This document shows, piece after piece, positions 45,377 to 54,285 of a stretch of DNA of 64,000 nucleotides (position 1 is the first letter of the stretch; every line of letters starts with the position of its first letter). The DNA comes from Legionella feeleii (GTDB lineage Bacteria > Pseudomonadota > Gammaproteobacteria > Legionellales > Legionellaceae): the NCBI RefSeq assembly GCF_001467625.1, contig NZ_LNYB01000080.1, forward strand, positions 130,762-194,761. Direction: 5' to 3'. The notes under the pieces were generated by a model. It made no database searches. It saw only the letters and a list, made by a program, of their open reading frames with translations, and had not been told where the DNA came from. A program made the position numbers and the translations under genes.

Positions 45377-45426
45377 GGGCAACCATGGGATTAGAGGATA
45401 GACCAGGCAGGTTGCCCTAATGGATA

Positions 45427-45981
45427 CTACGAATCAGCATCGCGTGGTTTAAGATCTGTTTTTAACGGGTTGAGAGTGCTTGATTGTTTTTGTGTAGCGG
45501 CGTTGGTCATTGCGGGAGCACTATTTTTCTCTCGTTGATCCACGACCGCACTAAACTGGTTTATCTCAGTCATTCGCTGATTTTGCTCGGCACTGCCAAA
45601 TTTTTCCTGCCGTGCCTCCTCTTGCAGCTGGCTTTTTATATTCGCAGCACTGCCTTCATAGAGCTTGCCAGAATTGTTTGAATACATGTAGTTGTCTATA
45701 TTCTTGAGGCCATTATCGCTAGTGAGCACACCGCCGCAGCAAAATGAACACATCCTTGCTTCATCTTCATAAAATTTTTTCTTCTGCTGCGGATGAAAAG
45801 AAAGAATGGGTGGATATTCGTCTAACAACGATTTTCTTTGCTCATTATCTGGATCATTATCGTCCAAACATTCTTTTTTATACCGATCAATAAAGGGTGA
45901 ATCCGATGTGCCAGGTACCAGGTTTTGAAAATAGAGCAAATCTTTTGGTTCGTTACTCGCACCCATTTTACTTAATTTCAT
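45427..45981 (-). CDS. Hypothetical soluble protein
   Basis: A 184-residue polar protein with a strong GGAGG ribosome binding site. It has a Cys-rich spot MCSFCCGG near residue 80, no signal peptide and no membrane helix; the C-terminal third is Gln/Ser/Thr-rich and disordered with Asp at the end. No family is recognised. A host-directed role is possible but unsupported. Confidence 0.6.
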   Translation of the reverse strand: MKLSKMGASNEPKDLLYFQNLVPGTSDSPFIDRYKKECLDDNDPDNEQRKSLLDEYPPILSFHPQQKKKFYEDEARMCSFCCGGVLTSDNGLKNIDNYMYSNNSGKLYEGSAANIKSQLQEEARQEKFGSAEQNQRMTEINQFSAVVDQREKNSAPAMTNAATQKQSSTLNPLKTDLKPRDADS

Positions 45982-46289
45982 AGTTTGCCTCCATTCCCTT
46001 TCATTCTCTGCAATCGTTGTCTTTACACGTTTTAACTGACATGGGTTACTCTATTGCTAATTGATAAAGCATATTACATTAAGGATAGCCCGGTTTTTAG
46101 AGGTGATTTAAATTGAAACGACTGAGGTTAAGTAAGAAACTGTAAATTCTACTATTTTTGTTCTATTTTAAGAGGGAAATGATATGAAGGACTCAGGCTT
46201 CTCCACTTCTACTCTTATTTCAGAAGTGATCCTATACTAAGCAGAGTAATTGGGGTGTAAAACCGTGACAAAATAGACAAGGAACTTCT
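45982..46289. other. Intergenic region between divergent genes
   Basis: 308 bases without a gene candidate. It should contain the promoters of the 184-residue protein gene and of phaZ; I see no distinctive operator or hairpin. Confidence 0.35.
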
Positions 46290-47603
46290 ATGTTACATAA
46301 CCCGCTTGATAATCGCTCCCTTTATAATTGGTACGATTTTACCATGAGGGCTATTCAGCCTTATTCCGATTATTGCCACACCCTGTCAAAACGGTTTCAA
46401 CGGCTGGCAGATAGCTTGAGTCTACCAATGACTATTCCCTTTCTTTCTGAATTACAAAATGAACTATTAAAGAATGTCGCCCAGGTGGGAATACAAAATT
46501 ACAGGGAAGTTGCTGGCCACCTGTATGTATACCATATGATCACCAATATCTATGAAAAACCGGAATTTGGTATCAAGGAAGTTAAATTAGGGGATGATTA
46601 TTGTGATATTTATGAGGAAACCATCGATCAAAAAAGTTTTTGCAATTTAATTCGCTTTAAAAAAAGAGAGATCTTGCGTGAAAAACCCTTTCCTAAATTG
46701 CTGGTGGTTGCGCCTATGTCAGGCCACTATGCAACCCTGCTCAGAGATACGGTGAGAGGCCTATTACCTTTCTATGATGTGTACATCACCGATTGGAAAA
46801 ATGCCCGTGATGTTCCGCTAAAAGAAGGGGGGTTTGATTTGGATGAGTTTATTGCTTATATCATTTCCTATTTCAAACTCTTAGGACCTGATCTGAATGT
46901 TTTGGCTGTTTGCCAACCTACAGTTCCCGTATTGGCAGCACTCGCATTAATGTCCACCGACAATGATCCCAAATTACCGCAAACTGCCATCTTGTTAGGT
47001 GGACCCATTGATACGTCTCAATCACCCACTGCGGTTAACGAACTCGTTGCGTCCAGGGATGATGATTGGTTTCATCAAAATGTTATTTCAATGGTTCCAA
47101 ATCGTTTTCCTGGTGCGATGAGACTTGTTTATCCGGGATTTATGCAATTGTCCGGTTTTATGAGTATGAATTTACCACGGCACATGGAATCACTTAAAAA
47201 TGCTATTAATAGCTATGCCGCAAACCACCGCGATAAGGCGTTGAAAATTATCCAGTTTTACCTTGAATATTTTTCTACAATGGATTTGACTGCTGAATTT
47301 TATATGCAAACGATTCATACCGTCTTTCAGGAACAGTTACTGGTAAAAGGACGCTATAAATCAAAAGGAAAAGACATTCGATTACACGATATAAGAAATA
47401 CTTCGCTGTTAATCATTGAAGGTGAGCGGGATGACATTACTGGACTTGGGCAAACGAAATCAGTCATTGATTTATGCAAAAATCTTCCTGCCAAGATGAA
47501 AAAATATTATCTGGCGGAAGGTGTCGGCCATTATGGATTATTCAATGGCAGTAAATTTCGCAAGATGATCGTTCCTGAAATCAATAAATTTATCGGTATA
47601 TAA
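46290..47603 (+). CDS. phaZ: Intracellular polyhydroxyalkanoate depolymerase
   Basis: A 437-residue protein of the intracellular PhaZ family, which degrades stored PHB. It begins with YNWYDFTMRAIQPYSDY, has the family's Cys nucleophile at C208 (LAVCQPTVPVLAALALM, replacing the Ser of lipases), the GGPIDTSQSPTAVNEL segment, an Asp in EGERDDITGLGQT and the catalytic His in GVGHYGLFNGSKF. The length is normal. AAGGA precedes the ATG. Legionella accumulate PHB as a reserve, so the enzyme fits starvation survival. It is monocistronic. Confidence 0.93.
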   Translation: MLHNPLDNRSLYNWYDFTMRAIQPYSDYCHTLSKRFQRLADSLSLPMTIPFLSELQNELLKNVAQVGIQNYREVAGHLYVYHMITNIYEKPEFGIKEVKLGDDYCDIYEETIDQKSFCNLIRFKKREILREKPFPKLLVVAPMSGHYATLLRDTVRGLLPFYDVYITDWKNARDVPLKEGGFDLDEFIAYIISYFKLLGPDLNVLAVCQPTVPVLAALALMSTDNDPKLPQTAILLGGPIDTSQSPTAVNELVASRDDDWFHQNVISMVPNRFPGAMRLVYPGFMQLSGFMSMNLPRHMESLKNAINSYAANHRDKALKIIQFYLEYFSTMDLTAEFYMQTIHTVFQEQLLVKGRYKSKGKDIRLHDIRNTSLLIIEGERDDITGLGQTKSVIDLCKNLPAKMKKYYLAEGVGHYGLFNGSKFRKMIVPEINKFIGI

Positions 47604-47627
47604 AAAACACCCCTATCCGGTAGGGGT
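47602..47627 (-). terminator. Rho-independent terminator of the minus-strand gene
   Basis: Stem ACCCCTA (47609-47615) / TAGGGGT (47621-47627); on the minus strand the stem is followed by six T residues. It ends the transcript of the gene at 47658-48122. Confidence 0.65.
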
Positions 47628-47657
47628 TGAAAATAAGTGAGGGCTGATCTTCGACGG

Positions 47658-48122
47658 CTATTTTTTCCGCTGCAATTTGGTTGAAAGAGGATTCATATCA
47701 AAAGGAGTGGCAAACTTATCATTTTGATCCAAGTCCTCTTCCTCCTCATCTTTGTCTTCCTCATCGGGATCCATATCCAATGGGTTTATTGGTATCACGG
47801 GAACGGGTTTTGGAGTACTTGGTTTGGGTTGAGCGCCAAGCCCCTTCAGCATTTTGGAGTCAGAAAGCTCTGTATTAGTATCTTCTTCTACAGTGCTATC
47901 TTCTTTTTCAAAACTTTTCTTTTGATCCTCTTCTTCTTTCTTATCACTTTGGGGGAAAAACATTAACTGAAAAGTCAGCAAAAAACTTTTCATCATATGG
48001 AGAAGCCAATCAAAAGGCTTCTTCTCATCGATGTCTTTTGATTTCTCCAATTCGTGATTCAGTTCGCCTTCAAGCTCTCTTCTTTCTTGCTCCAACTCTT
48101 TGTCTTTTTGATCAGCCATCAT
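47658..48122 (-). CDS. Hypothetical highly acidic protein
   Basis: A protein of about 154 residues, unrecognised. It starts with a charged coiled-coil-like region (about 1-40), has a short hydrophobic segment at about 45-60 (LLHMMKSFLLTFQLMFFP), then long runs of Glu, Asp and Lys with a Pro-rich insert (PKPSTPKPVPVIPINP). The start at 48122 is supported by AGAGAAGA; a longer frame starts at 48137. It converges with phaZ and has its own terminator. Confidence 0.6.
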   Translation of the reverse strand: MMADQKDKELEQERRELEGELNHELEKSKDIDEKKPFDWLLHMMKSFLLTFQLMFFPQSDKKEEEDQKKSFEKEDSTVEEDTNTELSDSKMLKGLGAQPKPSTPKPVPVIPINPLDMDPDEEDKDEEEEDLDQNDKFATPFDMNPLSTKLQRKK

Positions 48123-48397
48123 TCTTCTCTCTATCAATCAGCCTGTAAGACCTATTATACAATTTATGTGGTCATGTTTTGACCATATTCAATGTAAAAT
48201 ATTAGTAAACCATTCATTACTATCTATTATAGTTCACAGATCCCTTGTCAGTGGCTTATTCCTAAAAAATCAAATAAATTCAATGAGTTATTGAGTTAAA
48301 ATCGATTGGGCTTTCCTATTGTTTATTGCAGGTTACCTATGCCGGGCCTGTTGGAAAGAATATAATAAATCACTGGAATAATTTAGGTGAAGAGGCA

Positions 48398-48706
48398 ATG
48401 GCAGCAGATAATCAATGTTACTGGGTTTACATTTTACTGTGCAGCAACAATACCTATTACACCGGCTATACCACGGATCTTGATAAACGCTATCAATCGC
48501 ATGTTAATGGTACGGGACGGTGTAAATATACACGCAGTTTTAAACCGGTTTGTATCGCCCAGTCCTGGAAAATTAATGGTTCCAAGGCTCAGGCATTGAG
48601 AATAGAGCGCTACATTAAAAAGCTGTCTCACAGTGACAAGCAAAAAATTATTGCAGAACCACTGGACTTTTTAACCAGGGTAATGAGTGAGTCAGGAACA
48701 CAGTAA
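48398..48706 (+). CDS. GIY-YIG nuclease superfamily protein (YhbQ/UPF0213-like)
   Basis: A 102-residue single-domain protein. WVYILLCSNNTYYTGYTTDL is the GIY-YIG core, followed by the conserved Arg (KRYQSH), and E in RIERYIK. Such small proteins are common in bacteria and their role in DNA repair or exchange is only partly known. The start is the ATG at 48398, which has GAAGAGG upstream; a frame starting at 48326 would add 24 residues unlike the family. Confidence 0.88.
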   Translation: MAADNQCYWVYILLCSNNTYYTGYTTDLDKRYQSHVNGTGRCKYTRSFKPVCIAQSWKINGSKAQALRIERYIKKLSHSDKQKIIAEPLDFLTRVMSESGTQ

Positions 48707-48726
48707 ATAAGACGCCTTCAGCAATT

Positions 48727-48754
48727 CGGGTTAAAGCCAGCAGGCTTTAACCCG
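48727..48754. repeat. CGGGTTA-type palindrome between convergent genes
   Basis: Perfect 12-bp stem CGGGTTAAAGCC / GGCTTTAACCCG with a 4-base loop. Same type as 7861-7890. It may act as a bidirectional terminator. Confidence 0.65.
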
Positions 48755-48759
48755 GAAGA

Positions 48760-51168
48760 TTATCCCCGTCCCTCATTAATTCCAGCGGGAAGCCCCGTAA
48801 TACCACCAGGACAGAAGGTGATGATATAACTGGTAGAATTAGGTTCCCCGGCTACATTGATGTTATTGGTACAACCAAAACCACTTGTTTTGTCATCAAA
48901 AGGATAAACATAGGCTGAGGGGCACGCCTGCTTCATCCATTGAATCATCGGTTGAACAAGGGAATTCCACTGAGCATTGGTTTGTGGTTGCGAAGCGCCC
49001 ACTTGCGTACAACTTTGGGTATTGGAATTTGCAGCAATAGCCACATTATTTGTTTGTGCCGGGTTCCACCAGTCAGCACAGCCGCAACATTGCGCTATGT
49101 CGGTCGCTGAGTATCCTGGATAGGCATTATAACAGGTATTATATCTTGGACCGGAATAACCGGTAGGAACAGCGCATAGCATCAAATTAGATAAAACTGC
49201 TCCGGATGGATAAAACGGTGTAGTCGCCGTGGGGAGTGCCTGATTACATTTAAAGTAGCTTTGCACTGCGGCAGGAGGACTAGCGCCGCAGACTTGATCA
49301 GCAGACCAGTATCCCAGGAAATTTCCACAGACCTGGTTAAAACTGCTATCGAGCCCGCAGAATGTATTCGCTGGGCAACCCTGATTGCCTGCAGTAATAG
49401 AACAAGATGTTCCGCCGTTCGTAACCCAATAAAATCCATTACCCGGCACTTGATTAATAACAGGTACTACCGCGTTATTCCAATTGCAGGCACCAAATCC
49501 ATTGGTTGCTACGTTATTACCCGGTGTTCCGCAATTGTAGTTATTGGGAGTGGCCGGAATTGAAGTTGCCCCGGATTGATAATAAACCGGTTGCATCGAA
49601 ATCGGGATATGGAAACCATTGATCACTTCCACATCATAGCTATCTGCACTGGTAAGATTCATCGTGATTTCAGCCTGGGTTGCCGGTTGGGTGAACCCTA
49701 CTCCCGGTGCACAGGCTGTACTGCCACCATTATTACCGCAAGAGGCTTGTTGGCAGGATGATGTTCCATTACATAGCGTACTTGCAGAGATATTGCCGCT
49801 CCATTGAATACTGGGATCGGTCCCTGGATTCACATCGATAGTCACATTATTGGTACCGCCACTGGCACTTAATAAATAAGCCTGGGGAGCAACAACAATA
49901 TTGGGTGTGGGATTATTCCAATAGCATTTGTGAGTAGACGTATTACAGCTGGTACCGGCAGGGCAAGCTTGGGTTGGGCAATTAGGTGTACTGGTCAAGC
50001 TGCTGCCGTTAAGTGAAAACCACACATCGAAATCACAGTCATTGACCAAGGTAACGGTTCTGCTTGTTGGCAATGCCGTGACGACAGAACCCGAAGTAAT
50101 CGCCGTAGCAGCGGTTTGAGGAACACCATTAACCGAATAAGGAACCTGCGCTGTTAACACATAGGTATCGGGTGGGTTATTGGCTACAGGTGCTGTGAAA
50201 GTGACGGTTAACAGGCAAGCAGCATTGGTGAGGGTTTGAGGTATCAGACAACTGCCAGCGACTGCTGATAGTGTTGCTGAACAATCATTTCCTCCCTGAT
50301 CACAATTAATCGTTGCCCCCCCGGGAATATCGACAGAACCGGTTGCTGTAAATAAAAACTGAACTTGATGGACACTGTTTTGCACAATCAACGGCGGTAA
50401 AGCGAACTCCGTCACGACGGTGCCGACCAGGGGCGCTGCCGGATTAACTACTTGGGTTAATGTACTGGCTTGAACCGGGCTATCGGGCGGGCCACTATAA
50501 GAAAGTGTTGCAGTGACTTGTTGGATAGAAGGAGTAGTCGAGGTCACTGTATAAGTCCCTTCTACATAGCAAGTTCCCCCGTTTGCCAGAAGCGTACCAA
50601 TACAAGTCGAGGTGTGATTCGGTATCCCTAGTGTTTGCGTGACATCCACTGAAAGACTCGTTGCATCGATTGCACTGTTGTTGGTGAAGGTAAATTTATA
50701 GCTGGACGAGGAACCATTCGTTACCTGGAATGGCAAGGAGTCAGTCACAGCCACTGTGACCGCACTTAACGATTGGCCTGTTGCGATTGTCGTTATTTCT
50801 GGTAATGGGACTCTATCCCTGCTATAGCCTGCGATAGTCAATTTCAAGGATTTTTGGCCAATCACCAGTGGGTTTAACGCGACAGTGACTGTACAGGATG
50901 CTCCTGAAGCTAATAGACGGCCTGTGCATTGGTCATTAAAAATAAATTCCACCGAAGGACTTGTCAGATGCTCGATAACTAATGGCCTGACTAAAGAAAA
51001 AGGTAGTTGGTTAGTGAATGTATAGACAATCGTATACGTTTGGCCAACTGAGGTTTGTGCAGGAAAGGTATTCGAAACCCGCCAGGCGATAGGATCTTTC
51101 CCTGCATAAGCAAAAAAAGCAACCAAGAATAGAAAAAAACTTGTGATGATACGGGCAGAGCGGTTCAT
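48760..51168 (-). CDS. Exported protein with thaumatin-like C-terminal domain
   Basis: A protein of about 802 residues with a signal peptide (cleavage after FFAYA, near residue 22). The first 360 residues are two or three Ig-like beta domains, each with an LLANGGTCYVEG-type turn (LASGASCTVTV, LLANGGTCYVEG, AACLLTVTFT). From about residue 365 it matches thaumatin/PR-5 proteins: VTLVNDCDFDVWFSL, SYDVEVINGFHIPISM, the late QCCGC, and CPSAYVYPFDDKTSGFGC followed by SYIITFCPGG. A Cys-rich insert lies after the first strand. Thaumatins bind or cut beta-glucans in plants, fungi and animals and are uncommon in bacteria. AGAAGGA supports the start at 51168. Confidence 0.82.
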   Translation of the reverse strand: MNRSARIITSFFLFLVAFFAYAGKDPIAWRVSNTFPAQTSVGQTYTIVYTFTNQLPFSLVRPLVIEHLTSPSVEFIFNDQCTGRLLASGASCTVTVALNPLVIGQKSLKLTIAGYSRDRVPLPEITTIATGQSLSAVTVAVTDSLPFQVTNGSSSSYKFTFTNNSAIDATSLSVDVTQTLGIPNHTSTCIGTLLANGGTCYVEGTYTVTSTTPSIQQVTATLSYSGPPDSPVQASTLTQVVNPAAPLVGTVVTEFALPPLIVQNSVHQVQFLFTATGSVDIPGGATINCDQGGNDCSATLSAVAGSCLIPQTLTNAACLLTVTFTAPVANNPPDTYVLTAQVPYSVNGVPQTAATAITSGSVVTALPTSRTVTLVNDCDFDVWFSLNGSSLTSTPNCPTQACPAGTSCNTSTHKCYWNNPTPNIVVAPQAYLLSASGGTNNVTIDVNPGTDPSIQWSGNISASTLCNGTSSCQQASCGNNGGSTACAPGVGFTQPATQAEITMNLTSADSYDVEVINGFHIPISMQPVYYQSGATSIPATPNNYNCGTPGNNVATNGFGACNWNNAVVPVINQVPGNGFYWVTNGGTSCSITAGNQGCPANTFCGLDSSFNQVCGNFLGYWSADQVCGASPPAAVQSYFKCNQALPTATTPFYPSGAVLSNLMLCAVPTGYSGPRYNTCYNAYPGYSATDIAQCCGCADWWNPAQTNNVAIAANSNTQSCTQVGASQPQTNAQWNSLVQPMIQWMKQACPSAYVYPFDDKTSGFGCTNNINVAGEPNSTSYIITFCPGGITGLPAGINEGRG

Positions 51169-51300
51169 GATGGTCCTTCTCATTATTCTGATGGCGTTTA
51201 AACGCCATCTCGCTTAAAAATTACACTCATTGAAATCAGTGGTATTTCGTTCTCATCCCGGGCCTGTTTGCGGATCCCCGCCTTTGCACAGGAATTGGTT

Positions 51301-52455
51301 CTAGCCATGAAACAGATAGGTCATTCCGAATACCGCTGCGTTGCTAGTCAAGGTTCGAGACGATAACGTTGCATTACTCCATTCTTGAAGACCTGGTCCC
51401 GAATGGAATTTACCTAAATCCGTGTATTCGTATCCTAAAGAAACCAACCATTGGGGTTTGACCGCCCAATCCAATCCAGCACCTAACTGGTAAGCAAATG
51501 AAGTTTGGTTGTGATTAGAAAAACCGGGGCTCACGCGTGGTGTTACATTAGGCAGTACCGTTTCACTGTAGTCGCTCACATGATTAATACTGACGCCAAT
51601 ACCACCCTGAACAAAGGGCGAGACATGATGGATTTCCAGGATATTAATTTTTGATGACGCTAAAATTAAATCGGATGAGAGCTTCCATTGATAGTTATAA
51701 TTGGTGAATTCGGGCAAGCTGTACTGCATAATTTGCCCATTAATTTTTCTGTTAAAGAAATGAGAATAATTGATTCCAACCGATACAGCCGGAACAATGA
51801 AATGAGTAAAGCGATAACCGCCACCAACGCCTAGCACCGCAGAGGATTCTGAGTCCATCGTATAGGTATCTTTATCACTAGGGCTAGAAAAACCACTGCC
51901 GTTATCCACTGTTAATTGATCATCGACATGGGTTCTTTGAGCGCCAATCTTTGCTGTCAGATACCAACTATTCGTTGCTTCCGAAGAAGAGGTGAACCAG
52001 GTTGTGGCTTTAACATTCTTTGCTGTCTTGGCTGGCGTTAATCGTGGGGGATTAACCTGAACTTGATGAGTTTGCTGATGGGGAACAATCGGTTTCCGCA
52101 CGCAACATTGCTTTAAATTCCCTGAAAATTTTGCCCCAAGTTGATGAAGTTCCTGCGCATTGAGAGGTCCTATACGAACAGCAAACATAGTCGATACAGG
52201 GGTAATAGTGACAGGAAATTGGGTTTTGCTTTTAATTTTCCTGGCTATAGTTTGAGCGTTACTTTTGTTAGAAAACGCGCCTAATTGCAAGAAATAAATT
52301 TTCTTATGGGGGTTTCCCACAAAACGCACCGCATTTTGTGTTCCATAAATAACCTGTGATGACCAAGCAGTACTAATAGCGCAACAACTAAATAGGGTCA
52401 ACAGCAAAGACAGGGTCCACGGACCCGGGTTAATCCTTAACAAAATTAAATCCAT
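51301..52455 (-). CDS. SPOR-domain and outer-membrane beta-barrel fusion protein
   Basis: A 384-residue exported protein. After an N-terminal hydrophobic signal (about residues 10-32), residues about 50-115 form a SPOR-like domain (KIYFLQLGAFSNKSNAQTIA to VRIGPLNAQE), which in other proteins binds denuded peptidoglycan. A linker follows, then an OmpA/OmpW-like eight-strand barrel from about 165 to the end with alternating aromatic strands and a C-terminal FGMTYLFHG, close to the usual terminal Phe signal. It is unusual for SPOR to precede a barrel. It is on the same strand as the thaumatin-like gene, 132 bases upstream of it. Confidence 0.75.
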   Translation of the reverse strand: MDLILLRINPGPWTLSLLLTLFSCCAISTAWSSQVIYGTQNAVRFVGNPHKKIYFLQLGAFSNKSNAQTIARKIKSKTQFPVTITPVSTMFAVRIGPLNAQELHQLGAKFSGNLKQCCVRKPIVPHQQTHQVQVNPPRLTPAKTAKNVKATTWFTSSSEATNSWYLTAKIGAQRTHVDDQLTVDNGSGFSSPSDKDTYTMDSESSAVLGVGGGYRFTHFIVPAVSVGINYSHFFNRKINGQIMQYSLPEFTNYNYQWKLSSDLILASSKINILEIHHVSPFVQGGIGVSINHVSDYSETVLPNVTPRVSPGFSNHNQTSFAYQLGAGLDWAVKPQWLVSLGYEYTDLGKFHSGPGLQEWSNATLSSRTLTSNAAVFGMTYLFHG

Positions 52456-52668
52456 TTAATACTTCGAAGGGTAGAAAAGGTTACAATAATTTCCCTCCCA
52501 GACGCAAGGTCATTTTCGATTTGTTTATTAGGAATATCTCTATACATCGAGGTGCATTCAAGCCACCCTGTAGCCATTAATAAAGAACCAAGTGATCTTC
52601 TGTTAATCTTTATGTAATAAAAAAGATCTAAAATAGAACTATGAGACCTATTATTAATAGGGGTCACC

Positions 52669-53292
52669 GTGCCTACTATTACTCCATTCTGGCAGTACCG
52701 CCAAGCCTCTTTATTTAAGCACGATAAGATAAAGAAAAGTGACATTGAACAGTGCGTGAAAGACTGGACTAGAGGTGAGGAAGAAAATATTACCGTCAAC
52801 GGAATCAGGTTTGACAGACTACTTGCATCGCGTGGACTGTCAGCCGAAACCCTGACCGGCGAACAGTTAAGAACAGTTTGGCGAGAAACGCTGCTTGCCG
52901 AGCTGCCAAAGGCCGAGCAAGATAAAATGCTTGCATTCATGGAACAACTATTTCATCAGGGCGGTGTGCCTTGTGCATTGCGAAGCCGGCTTACGGACGT
53001 CGCTTCAACCAAAGGACATATGGTCGGGGCAAGTGGCGTTAATGGCACGATGAATTTTACTGTAGTAGACAATAAGCTGATTATCAAAGAAGACATGCAT
53101 TTGGATAAAATGCTTTTGAATTCAAATTCCAAGCACGGCGTAAAGCCATTATTGGCAGCAGAAGGGGAGCATTTACTCAGTGGGACAGCCGTTTATTCTA
53201 TTGATCTAACCGCTAAAGAACCTGCGGTAGAATGCGTCGACCTGGTATTAAATCACCACAACGATACGACAACAAAAATATTTGATACCTGA
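52669..53292 (+). CDS. Hypothetical protein, paralogue of the 2.4-kb gene; possible effector
   Basis: A 207-residue soluble protein starting with GTG, with AGGGG 5 bases upstream. It has no signal peptide or membrane helix. It aligns by eye with the product of 2378-3250 over most of its length: KDWTRGEEENITVNGIRF with RESLQGRMKINGVPI, the shared FHQGG, and matching strands before the C-terminus. It lacks the Pro-rich tail of the larger one. Function unknown. It lies directly upstream of the REP arrays, so its surroundings have been rearranged. Confidence 0.62.
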   Translation: MPTITPFWQYRQASLFKHDKIKKSDIEQCVKDWTRGEEENITVNGIRFDRLLASRGLSAETLTGEQLRTVWRETLLAELPKAEQDKMLAFMEQLFHQGGVPCALRSRLTDVASTKGHMVGASGVNGTMNFTVVDNKLIIKEDMHLDKMLLNSNSKHGVKPLLAAEGEHLLSGTAVYSIDLTAKEPAVECVDLVLNHHNDTTTKIFDT

Positions 53293-53393
53293 GGAATCCT
53301 TGCAAAAGTCGTGGATTTTCTGAAATCACTGACTGGTATGAATAAATTAGTCGATCCCACTGAAACACAAACACAAGCACCGAGTATGTAAGG

Positions 53394-53785
53394 GTAGGTT
53401 GGGTCACGACCCAACAAAAACCTCTGAACTATCATTTCAGAATTCTCAGCGATTACGGAAGCTAATTCCAAACTCCGAACCGATGTAGGTTGGGTCACGA
53501 CCCAACAAAAACCTCTGAAATATCATTTCAGAATTCTCAGCGATTACGGAAGCTAATTCCAAACTCCGAACCGATGTAGGTTGGGTCACGACCCAACAAA
53601 AACTTCTGGACTATCATTGCGGAATTCTCAGCGATTGCGGAAGCTAATTCCAAACTCCGAACAGAAGTAGGTTGGGTCACGACCCAACAAAAACCTCTGA
53701 AATATCATTGCGGGGAATTCTCAGCGATTACGGAAGCTAATCCCAAACTCCGAACCGATGTAAGTTGGGTCGCGACCCAACCTAC
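53394..53785 (+). repeat. Tandem array of 91-bp units, each carrying one GTAG REP
   Basis: Units start at 53394, 53485, 53576 and 53667 (period exactly 91) and a fifth, partial unit starts at 53760 (93 after the fourth because of a two-base insertion). Each begins GTAGG plus the palindrome TTGGGTCACGACCCAA, followed by a conserved spacer with TCATTTCAGAATTCTCAGCG. All REPs point the same way except that the last has CCTAC at its right end. Confidence 0.9.
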
Positions 53786-54285
53786 ATAGGGTAGCCAATA
53801 AATCCCCAATAGCCCTTCAAATCAACCCACTCACCACTATGCTCCGTGGTTTGTGAGTTCAAAGGCTTTTGTTGATACCAATTCAGTCCGTAGGTTGGGT
53901 CGCGACCCAACCTTCATAAGGTAGCCAATAAATCCCCAATAGCCCTTCAAATCAACCCACTCGCCACCATGCGCCGCGGTTCGCGAGTTCAAAGGCTTTT
54001 GTTGATACCAATTCAGTCCGTAGGTTGGGTCGCGACCCAACCTTCATAAGGTAGCCAATAAATCCCCAATAGCCCTTCAAATCAACCCACTCGCCACCAT
54101 GCGCCATGGTTCGCGAGCTCAAAGGCTTTTGTTGATACCAATTCAGTCCGTAGGTTGGGTCGCGACCCAACCTTCATAAGGTAGCCAATAAATCCGCAAT
54201 AGCCCCTTAAATCAACCCACTCTCCACTATGCGCCGTGGTTTGCGAGTTCAACAGCTTTTGTTGACACTAATTTAGGCTTGGTTG
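53760..54285. repeat. Tandem array of 130-bp units containing a gene tail
   Basis: GTAGCCAATA recurs at 53791, 53921, 54051 and 54181, period exactly 130. Each of the first three units has the REP palindrome TTGGGTCGCGACCCAA and ends with sequence homologous to the last 50-60 bases of the methyltransferase gene. The fourth unit runs into the real gene at about 54230-54285, where similarity stops. Confidence 0.9.

Noticed and set aside
52446..52940. 164-codon minus-strand frame
   Set aside because: Overlaps the start of the supported plus-strand gene at 52669, Ser-rich shadow composition, no recognised domain.
53837..54170. Two overlapping minus-strand frames encoding MGRDPTYGLNWYQQKPL-type peptides
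   Set aside because: They are translations of the 130-bp tandem repeat and of the REP itself; no ribosome binding site, and they repeat only because the DNA repeats.
53394..54285. Regular repeats that could suggest a CRISPR array
   Set aside because: Units are 91 and 130 bp with the whole unit conserved, including the parts that would be spacers; no cas genes are present. The palindrome with GTAG edge fits REP elements.
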